DNA of 64,000 bases from Halobacillus sp. Marseille-P3879. Its GTDB lineage: Bacteria > Bacillota > Bacilli > Bacillales > Halobacillaceae. This document shows positions 57,971 to 64,000 of this stretch, one piece after another. The stretch's first letter is position 1. Each line of letters opens with the position of its first letter. Below the pieces are notes generated by a model. That model saw only the letters and a program-made list of their open reading frames with translations. It was not told where the DNA came from and searched no databases. Made by a program: the position numbers and the translations under genes. Location of the stretch: assembly GCF_900240285.1 (NCBI RefSeq), contig NZ_OESS01000002.1, positions 186,001 through 250,000 on the forward strand, given 5' to 3'.

Positions 57971-59464
57971 ATGGATATGGATTTAGCATTCTCAGGCTGG
58001 TCAGGAATACTTATCCTGTTAATCTATGGGTTAATAATGCTTGGTGTAGGTATCGTAACCTTTTTAAGAAACAGGAAAATTCATCAAAGTCTGGATGAAT
58101 ATTATTTAGGCGGTCGTGGTCTAGGTGTAATGGTATTGTTTTTCACTTTTTTTGCCACTCAATACAGTGGAAATACGGTTGTTGGCTATCCTCCATCAGC
58201 CTACCGTCAAGGTTTTGAGTATTTAGTATCAGTGCCGTTTTTTATTATGATTATTATGGCCTATCTGCTCTTTGCTCCACGTCTCTATTCTTTAGGAAAA
58301 AAGCATAATTTGATTACCCCTGCACAATGGTTTGAAAAGCGGTTCAAATCAAAAGCAGTGACTATTCTAGCCTCCTTTCTTATGCTCTATGGGTTGGGGA
58401 ATTATTTACTGGAACAATTAGTAGCCATCGGCCAGGGAGTGGATGGATTAACAGGAGGAACTGTTCCATATCAAGTGGGCGTAATCTTCTTTGTCATTAT
58501 TATGATCATATATGGATGGCTGGGTGGAATGCGCTCAGTCGCTTATACGGATACAATGCAGGGAATTGCTCTATTATTTGGAGTATTTATGCTATTGCTT
58601 GGCTCTATTATTTACTTTGGTGGATTACCTACATCGGCCGATTACATGCAGGCGTATTCTCCGGAGAAACTAGGAGTCCCTGATGGGCCTGGTGTTGTCA
58701 ATTGGTTCAGTCTCCTTGTGCTCATTGGAATAGGTGCTGCGGTTTACCCTCATGCCATTCAAAGAATATTCGCAGCAAAAAGCGAACGTGATTTAAAACG
58801 GTCATTTAGTCGAATGGCTTGGATGCCGTTTTTAACAGCTGGTGTCGTATTTATTATTGGGATTATCGGAATTAACGCTTTCCCTAATCTATCTACTGAC
58901 GAATCAGAGCAGCTGGTAGGGATGATGGCCAGCGCGGTTGCAAACCAGCACGTGATCTTTTATTGGGCAATGATCCTTCTATTTGGTGGAGTAATTGCTG
59001 CAATTGTATCTACTGCAGACTCTGTATTATTAACTTTTTCTTCAATTATTTCGAACGATTTATATGGAAGCTATATAAACCCTGACGCTTCGGAAAAGAA
59101 AAAACTGCTCGTTGGTAAACTGACTGGTGTGGCTGCAGTAGGGATACTAGTTTTAATTGCATGGTTTCCACCGGGGACGCTGTATCAAATCTTCGTTTTA
59201 AAATTCGAATTGCTTATTCAGATTGCTCCTGCGCTAATACTCGGTCTTTATTGGAATCGGCTTCATACAAAGGCTGTATTCATAGGAATGCTGTCAGGCA
59301 CGATTATAGCTTCCATTATGACAATTTTTGGTTTATCCTTTCTGGGAGTGGCTAATGGTTTATGGGGAGTTGTAGTTAATCTGTTAATTTGTGTTGTTGG
59401 AAGTCTTCTTATGAGTGTATCAGTAGTAGAAGAAAAGCAAGCCAAACAAGTGATAGGGATGTAA
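57971..59464 (+). CDS. Sodium:solute symporter (SSS family)
   Basis: 497 residues, about 13 membrane helices. SSS text: EYYLGGRGLGVMVLFFTFFATQYSGNT (partly cited; about 37-63), MIIYGWLGGMRSVAYTDTMQ and ALILGLYWNRLHTKAVFIGM. Imports a substrate, likely a mono- or dicarboxylate, with Na+; fits a saline habitat and the CoA-transferase/lyase next door. Tightly linked to the small gene before it. Confidence 0.9.
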   Translation: MDMDLAFSGWSGILILLIYGLIMLGVGIVTFLRNRKIHQSLDEYYLGGRGLGVMVLFFTFFATQYSGNTVVGYPPSAYRQGFEYLVSVPFFIMIIMAYLLFAPRLYSLGKKHNLITPAQWFEKRFKSKAVTILASFLMLYGLGNYLLEQLVAIGQGVDGLTGGTVPYQVGVIFFVIIMIIYGWLGGMRSVAYTDTMQGIALLFGVFMLLLGSIIYFGGLPTSADYMQAYSPEKLGVPDGPGVVNWFSLLVLIGIGAAVYPHAIQRIFAAKSERDLKRSFSRMAWMPFLTAGVVFIIGIIGINAFPNLSTDESEQLVGMMASAVANQHVIFYWAMILLFGGVIAAIVSTADSVLLTFSSIISNDLYGSYINPDASEKKKLLVGKLTGVAAVGILVLIAWFPPGTLYQIFVLKFELLIQIAPALILGLYWNRLHTKAVFIGMLSGTIIASIMTIFGLSFLGVANGLWGVVVNLLICVVGSLLMSVSVVEEKQAKQVIGM

Positions 59465-59522
59465 ATGGAAATTATGCTATAGTGCTGCTACTTTTAGAAA
59501 TAGAGAAAAGAGATGAATAATT

Positions 59523-60782
59523 ATGAGAACCACCACTGCCATGGAATCAGCTCCGTATAGCAGATACCTGCCGTGGCGTATGCTCTTATGGCTGCTTATA
59601 GCACAAATTATGGTCGCTTTTATTGGACGTTCTCTCGGACCATTGGGCGTATTAATTGAGGAAGATTTATATTTAACAAAAGCTCAGGTGGGTTTGCTGC
59701 CGTCTGCTTTATTTTTAGGGCAGGCGCTGGCTTCCATCCCGACCGGTTTTCTGGCGGACCGAGTCGGCTCAAGACCGCTGCTGCTTATGCTTTCTTGCTG
59801 TTTAGGAGTCAGTTTCATCGTCATGACGTTTCTTCAATCATTTTGGTTGGTTCTATTGCTGATTATGGTTGGAGGTGTCGGTTATGGAGGCATGCACCCA
59901 ACAACGAATCGAGGAATTGTTTATTGGCATGCTCAAAGGCAGCGAGGAACAGCGATGGGGATCAAACAAATGGGGATTACATTTGGATCCGCGTTATCAG
60001 CGGTTTTACTGCTTCCGCTGGCTGAAACACATGGATGGAGAATCGTAGTTTTGACAGCGAGTGTTGGACTAATTGCTGCAGGTTTTCTTGCTTTTTTTCT
60101 TTACAGAGATCCTGTTGAGAAAAATAAGAAACAACGCACTCCCCTGTCCATACACTCGACATTTTCTTCCATAACTATGATGGCGAAGAATAAACCTTTA
60201 CTACTAATTAGCTTTAGCGCCATGGGCATCAACGGATCGCAAATGTGCTTGAATACGTACCTTGTATTGTTTACATACGAGCAGATCGGTATTAACCTGA
60301 TTCTGGCCGGTATTTTGTTAGTCGTTTCGGAAGTTGGTGGTTCCGCTGGAAGGATAGGCTGGGGTGTGATTAGTGACCGTGTATTTGGAGGAAAAAGACT
60401 GACGGTTATGGCTATAATTGTAATGCTCACCCTTAGTGCAAGTCTTGTTGTTGCTTTCCTTCCTGCAGGGACACCCTATGAATGGCTCGTTCCCCTGTTT
60501 TTTGTTTTCGGATTTTCAGTCTCAGGGTTTAATGGAATTTGGATGAACCTGGCATCGGAACTCGTACCGAGGGAACAAGCTGGATTATCGAGTGGGTTCA
60601 GCATTACTCTCGGATCTCTGGGAGTAATTATGCTTCCCCCGTTATTTGGGTATATTGTAGATCAGACAGCCGGCTATACATTTGGCTGGCTGATGATCTC
60701 TACCATAATGGTGATAGTAATGCTTCTATTAAGGCAGTTAAATATATTAAAAAAGGAACAGCAAGCTTCCGGTACAAATTGA
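59523..60782 (+). CDS. MFS transporter
   Basis: 419 residues, 12 membrane helices. Between helices 2 and 3: GFLADRVGSRPLLLM (the MFS A-like motif, about 79-93), and a corresponding RIGWGVISDRVFGGKRLTV loop in the second half. Family of anion:cation or sialate-type carriers (ACS-like). Gap of 58 bases to the symporter gene; 17 bases to the flavin reductase. May export a product or offer a second uptake route. Confidence 0.85.
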   Translation: MRTTTAMESAPYSRYLPWRMLLWLLIAQIMVAFIGRSLGPLGVLIEEDLYLTKAQVGLLPSALFLGQALASIPTGFLADRVGSRPLLLMLSCCLGVSFIVMTFLQSFWLVLLLIMVGGVGYGGMHPTTNRGIVYWHAQRQRGTAMGIKQMGITFGSALSAVLLLPLAETHGWRIVVLTASVGLIAAGFLAFFLYRDPVEKNKKQRTPLSIHSTFSSITMMAKNKPLLLISFSAMGINGSQMCLNTYLVLFTYEQIGINLILAGILLVVSEVGGSAGRIGWGVISDRVFGGKRLTVMAIIVMLTLSASLVVAFLPAGTPYEWLVPLFFVFGFSVSGFNGIWMNLASELVPREQAGLSSGFSITLGSLGVIMLPPLFGYIVDQTAGYTFGWLMISTIMVIVMLLLRQLNILKKEQQASGTN

Positions 60783-60799
60783 AAAAGGGGATGAACACA

Positions 60800-61408
60800 A
60801 TGAAATTTGACCCTTCCAGGGTGGAGACAGATAAAGTTTATAAACTACTATCGGGGTCGGTAGTTCCACGGCCCATTGCCTGGGTGTCGTCTGTTTCTAA
60901 TGAAGGTAACTTAAACCTGGCTCCGTTCAGCTTTTTCACCGTTGCTTCGAGAAATCCTCCTATGCTATGTATCTCGGTGGGGCCTGGTGTAGGAGAAAGA
61001 AGAGGAACAGTAAAAGACACATTGGAAAATATCAGGGAGACTAAAGAGTTTGTGATTAATATTTCATCCACACCATTAGGGAATAAAGTTCAACAAACAT
61101 CAGAAAATTATCCAAGTGACGTGGATGAATTTACCGAGGCAGGTCTCACCCCTGTTTCCAGTGATAAAGTGAAACCGATGCGTATAAAGGAGACCCCCAT
61201 TCAAATGGAATGCGTAGAAAATCAAATCATTAATCTGGGTACGGATCACTTAATTATTGGGGAAATGGTAATGTATCACATCAATAAGGAATTTTATCAA
61301 CAAGATTATAAGGTAAATTTAGAGAGGCTCCGTCCTCTCGGGCGGTTAGCCAACCAATTTAGTGAAATAAAACACTTGTTTAAGCTGCCTGACGATACGC
61401 TGAAATGA
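60800..61408 (+). CDS. Flavin reductase-like, FMN-binding protein
   Basis: 202 residues with the flavin-reductase split-barrel pattern: YKLLSGSVVPRPIAWVSSVS (about 13-32), LNLAPFSFFTVASRNPPMLC (about 37-56), TKEFVINI and LGTDHLIIGEMV. Related to the reductase components that feed FMNH2 to monooxygenases; no oxygenase is present nearby. ATG 60800 is chosen since AGGGG lies 9-10 bases upstream; ATG 60791 touches it. Last gene of the operon. Confidence 0.88.
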   Translation: MKFDPSRVETDKVYKLLSGSVVPRPIAWVSSVSNEGNLNLAPFSFFTVASRNPPMLCISVGPGVGERRGTVKDTLENIRETKEFVINISSTPLGNKVQQTSENYPSDVDEFTEAGLTPVSSDKVKPMRIKETPIQMECVENQIINLGTDHLIIGEMVMYHINKEFYQQDYKVNLERLRPLGRLANQFSEIKHLFKLPDDTLK

Positions 61409-61504
61409 CTAGACAAGATTTTACTACAGCAATCGTCTTACAATTGGTCTTGCTGAACAGCGAAGTCAAGACTTTCTCACTTTACTTTATATAATAATTA
61501 AAGA

Positions 61505-61735
61505 GGATTGGACAAAACTGAATAAACATAAAATAATCCGAATGATTTTGTAGAAATCAGTTCGGATTATTTATGTTAAAGAGAATTCACACCATCGCTC
61601 CGTCAAAATGCTTCGCTTTTAAGTGGGCACGGCCTTAAGCTTCCTCAGAAAGCAAAGATCGCTTTCCTGCGGGATCTTCGGCTCGTGCTGTTCCCACAGG
61701 AGTCTTCGCATTTTAACTACGCTAATCATCTGCGC
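61505..61735 (+). repeat. Dispersed intergenic repeat (copy C)
   Basis: Aligns with copy B from AAAACTGAATAAA through the hairpin (61531-61543 with 61560-61572), GCTCCGTC, CTTCGCTTTT, GAAAGCAAAGA and CTGTTCCCACAGG to CTACGCTAAT. Contains CTTCGGCTCGTGCTGTTCCC, also found in copy A. An apparent 99-codon frame across it is not taken as a gene. Confidence 0.8.
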
Positions 61736-61921
61736 TTATATGAATGTTCGTTTTTTGACATCACTGCGTTATTTATGTCCCAGTCCCTTATGTACGTTTA
61801 CCCTACAATTAAATAATGGTAGAATACATAACAACATTCTAGAACATATTTCCATAAACATGTTACGATTAGTTTTCAAGCTGAGAGGAATATTCAGTAC
61901 AAAAAGGAGAAGGGATTTGTG

Positions 61922-62164
61922 ATGACAAGATTTTCTTATATTGTATACAGGGTTGTTTTTGCAGCTGGATTATTTTCAATCGGATTCATGTTCCTTCTAT
62001 AGTACGGAATTGTTTATACAATGTTGTTCACCTTTTTATACGGCTTTTTTGATGCTGTTTTAGCACTGGGATTCGGTAAGAGAAAATTAATTTACTTAAG
62101 CTTGGTTCTGGCGCTAAAGCCCGTTTATTGTATTATATTTACTCGATATAATTCGAGACTATGA
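61922..62164 (+). pseudogene. Small membrane protein ORF interrupted by an in-frame TAG
   Basis: ATG 61922 (AAAGGAGA about 12 bases upstream; GTG 61919 also possible) opens a frame of 26 codons, MTRFSYIVYRVV then AAGLFSIGFMFLL, then TAG at 62000-62002. The same frame continues as hydrophobic text (YGIVYTMLFTFLYGFFDAVL, FGKRKLIYLSLVLALK) to TGA at 62162-62164, for 80 codons in all. The uniform membrane character before and after the stop suggests one three-helix protein broken by a nonsense mutation. Not recognised; could instead be two small ORFs. Confidence 0.5.
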
Positions 62165-62194
62165 ATCTTTATATATAAGAAGATTCATAGTCTC
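62155..62194. terminator. Perfect 15-bp hairpin
   Basis: Arms 62155-62169 and 62180-62194 around a 10-base AT loop, overlapping the stop of the interrupted ORF. Tail is only TTAACAT, so termination would be weak. Confidence 0.6.
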
Positions 62195-62294
62195 TTAACA
62201 TGGATAAGGAATACTCTTAAACGAAAACGAGTACTATTGAAAAGTGACACGTTTCACATAATCATATTTAAGAATAAATGGGAGGGGACGTCCG

Positions 62295-62582
62295 ATGTTT
62301 GTTAAAGATGTGAAGAATCTTCAGTTTTATAGTCAGCTATCCTTAAAACAGGTTGAGGATCGAGTACTTATTACAGCGGATTTTCCTAAAGAATTTATGA
62401 TTGAGCATGAGATGGAAGATCCTTTTTTATACGTTACTCTGTATGTTCGTGGAGGGGCAAGAGTTAAAATTATAGATGAAGGTAAAGTCAGAATATACAG
62501 CCCGGCAAAGAAAGACTTTGACCCTGATACTTTCAAAGAGATTGTGCAGTTTGCTAAGCGTCATGCGGCTCAGTTTAAGTAA
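62295..62582 (+). CDS. Hypothetical protein, 95 residues
   Basis: Soluble alpha/beta protein: FVKDVKNLQFYSQLSLKQVE, beta text RVLITADFP and LYVTLYVRGGARVKII, and a basic helix at the end (FAKRHAAQFK). GGGAGGGG before ATG 62295 makes expression likely. Family not recognised. The AraC gene starts 23 bases later. Confidence 0.65.
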   Translation: MFVKDVKNLQFYSQLSLKQVEDRVLITADFPKEFMIEHEMEDPFLYVTLYVRGGARVKIIDEGKVRIYSPAKKDFDPDTFKEIVQFAKRHAAQFK

Positions 62583-62605
62583 TCATGAGGATAGGGGATA
62601 AAGAT

Positions 62606-63412
62606 ATGATTGTTTCAAATGAGAATGGGTTATTTCTTATGAGGCACACCCAGTTAGGAGAAAGAGACTGGCGAAATGATGAATGCTATAAGATTATATT
62701 TTCCCCGTTTGGTGACGGGGTCTACCAGACATCTATTGGCGACATAGCCGTGAATCAAGGTTCTTTCTTTATATTTAATCCAAATGTTGCTCATAGACAG
62801 TTGAAAGCTGGAAGTGAAAAGTTGCTGGTTGAGTTAAACCCTTCCTTATTGTCCCAAGCAGCTGATCAAATTGGGGCTCACCGAAGAGCCCCTGAGTTTT
62901 CCTACATTCCCTACAAGCACCCGCAATTTCTACAGTGGATTCTTTTAGTGAGAGATTTTATCATTCATCAAAGCCCTGGCTCATCGGCTGCTCAACAGTT
63001 TTTTGATCATTCTCTTACCCAGCTGGCTATTTTAATGATGCAGTATGGACCGGGTTCAAACTTGCGGATGTTTCCTTCTACATCGAAAGAAGGTCCGGTA
63101 AAAGCAGTAATAGAAGCACTAAAGGAAAGCTTTACCTGTCAATGGTCACTTGATCAAATGGCACAGGTTGCAAAAGTTAACAAGTATCAGCTTTCTCACT
63201 TTTTTAAAGAAGAGACGGGACTATCTCCTTACTTATGGCTGCAGTTATACAGGCTTTTTCACAGTCAAAAATTCTTAGCGTATACAAATAAAACGATTGT
63301 TTCCATTGCCCTGGACCATGGTTTTTCAAGTGTAGCTGCGTATAATCATTTATTTAAAAAAGTGTATCGGAAAACGCCTACTGAGTTTAGAAAAATTCAC
63401 GGTTATACATAA
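62606..63412 (+). CDS. AraC-family transcriptional regulator with cupin-type sensor
   Basis: 268 residues. N-terminal cupin-like half (about 1-150; GDIAVNQGSFFIFNPNVAHRQL) and C-terminal double HTH (about 165-268; WSLDQMAQVAKVNKYQLSHFFKEETGLSP, cited at positions 180-208, and IVSIALDHGFSSVAAYNHLFKK, cited at 231-252). ATG 62606 has AGGGGA 8-9 bases upstream. Convergent with the MFS gene, which its end overlaps by 63 bases; possibly its regulator. Confidence 0.88.
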   Translation: MIVSNENGLFLMRHTQLGERDWRNDECYKIIFSPFGDGVYQTSIGDIAVNQGSFFIFNPNVAHRQLKAGSEKLLVELNPSLLSQAADQIGAHRRAPEFSYIPYKHPQFLQWILLVRDFIIHQSPGSSAAQQFFDHSLTQLAILMMQYGPGSNLRMFPSTSKEGPVKAVIEALKESFTCQWSLDQMAQVAKVNKYQLSHFFKEETGLSPYLWLQLYRLFHSQKFLAYTNKTIVSIALDHGFSSVAAYNHLFKKVYRKTPTEFRKIHGYT

Positions 63413-64000
63413 TAAACCACCAGTACTAATTGTTATAATTGTAAAACCACTAACAATCATTAACGTTTGGATAGGAATAATTAGAGCAAGGAATCCATAG
63501 ACTGCCAGAGAAATCGTGTTAGAAAGGTATAACAGGACTGCATTAAAACTAAAGGCTCGTCCCATTTTGTGCTCAGGGACAAGAGTCTGTATTAAATATA
63601 CGCGGGTCAGTCCAGCAATTGGAAGCCCTACACCTGTAATTGCGCAACCAATAATAAAGTGCCCGAGATCGTAAAAAATGCCATAGTAAGTGATTCCTGC
63701 TCCCCAAATAAGCCCTCCTGTAAGGTAGATATGTAAACTCATTTTCTTAAAAATGTATGGCAGCAGAAGATTTGTAACTATCACAACCCCTCCGAATACC
63801 CCTTGTAGCACACTGTACCATTCTTCTCCGCTTGAAGTGATTTCAGTTAAAGCTAGTAACAAACCGACTTCCCACACCCATGTATTGAAGAAAACAGTGA
63901 GAAATGTGAAAAAGAAAAGTTGTTTAATAGTTGATTGAGTACTTAACCATATCACAAATTCTTTTACCGAACGAAATGCAGCTTCTATGGAATGATCAGT
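63350..64000 (-). CDS. MFS transporter, C-terminal part (cut by window end)
   Basis: The minus-strand frame is open from base 64000 to TAA at 63350-63352, so about 216 C-terminal residues are present, with six hydrophobic helices (FFFTFLTVFFNTWVWEVGLL, GVFGGVVIVTNLLLPYIF and so on). The text and the late helix VYLIQTLVPEHKMGRAFS fit the macrolide-efflux type MFS group. The in-frame GTG at 63955 is not the start, because coding sequence continues past it. Substrate unknown. Confidence 0.8.
   Translation of the reverse strand, partial: TDHSIEAAFRSVKEFVIWLSTQSTIKQLFFFTFLTVFFNTWVWEVGLLLALTEITSSGEEWYSVLQGVFGGVVIVTNLLLPYIFKKMSLHIYLTGGLIWGAGITYYGIFYDLGHFIIGCAITGVGLPIAGLTRVYLIQTLVPEHKMGRAFSFNAVLLYLSNTISLAVYGFLALIIPIQTLMIVSGFTIITISTGGLLCITVNFSKLSRRFPIHFFK

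Noticed and set aside
60539-60799. N-terminal extension of the flavin reductase into the MFS gene
   Set aside because: The 87 extra codons are antisense-like out-of-frame MFS sequence; ATG 60800 has the proper ribosome site.
61623-61922. 99-codon plus-strand frame
   Set aside because: It lies mostly in dispersed repeat C, has no ribosome site, and its text does not look like protein.

Overview
The window is a chromosomal segment of a low-to-mid GC, endospore-forming member of the Bacillaceae. The evidence is a CoiA-PepF-SpxH-YjbI/K/M/N/O-PrpE block and a FabI-CotO-CotZ / YjcA / YjcF-G-H block in the order familiar from Bacillus subtilis, a gerK-type germinant receptor operon, spore coat genes with sigma-K-like promoters, Spo0E-like and SleB-like proteins, and strong Shine-Dalgarno sequences with many TTG/GTG starts. 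Several acidic, D/E-rich proteins would fit a moderate halophile, but genus cannot be fixed from the sequence alone.

Layout. 1-9.3 kb: the 3' end of coiA, pepF, then the minus-strand set yjbK-yjbI-spxH and the plus-strand set yjbM (alarmone synthetase), nadK and a pseudouridine synthase; prpE and a RodA/FtsW-type gene follow on the minus strand. 9.4-17.4 kb: mgtE, fabI with a FapR-like operator, coat genes cotO/cotZ and a His-rich protein, yjcA, a metallo-beta-lactamase-fold hydrolase, a DUF421 membrane protein, and yjcF-yjcG-yjcH. 17.5-20.6 kb: tRNA-Val(GAC), a secreted M14 carboxypeptidase, a repeat-rich Cys/Asn/Arg protein and a decayed IS1182-type transposase. 20.6-25.9 kb: an SDR oxidoreductase and a gerKA-KC-KB operon.

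26-38.4 kb is a coherent catabolic island for reductive pyrimidine degradation: semialdehyde dehydrogenase, beta-ureidopropionase, both dihydropyrimidine dehydrogenase subunits, dihydropyrimidinase, an NCS1 permease, an uncharacterised 76-residue protein, a PucR-type regulator and an omega-amino-acid aminotransferase. Together they can take uracil/thymine to acetyl-CoA/propionyl-CoA. 38.6-46.9 kb: a DUF21/CBS membrane protein, a double Zur-box operon carrying zinc-independent ribosomal protein S14 and a flavoprotein, an alkaline phosphatase, a lipoprotein, DedA and a divergent PRPP synthetase paralogue. 47-54.6 kb: a Spo0E-like small gene, an orphan RsbR-type STAS protein, an AraC/GyrI regulator, azoreductase, LysM-SleB hydrolase, metA, GNAT and DinB-like genes.

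54.6-61.4 kb: a GntR/FCD regulator divergent from an operon with a CaiB/BaiF CoA-transferase, an HMG-CoA-lyase-type enzyme, a two-part sodium:solute symporter, an MFS carrier and a flavin reductase, most simply read as uptake, CoA activation and cleavage of a branched hydroxy-dicarboxylate. 61.5-64 kb: a dispersed repeat, a small membrane ORF interrupted by TAG, an unknown 95-residue protein, an AraC regulator and an MFS gene cut by the window end. Three families of short dispersed intergenic repeats and an inverted duplication around prpE are the main non-coding structures. No CRISPR array, rRNA operon, prophage or obvious new defence system was seen.
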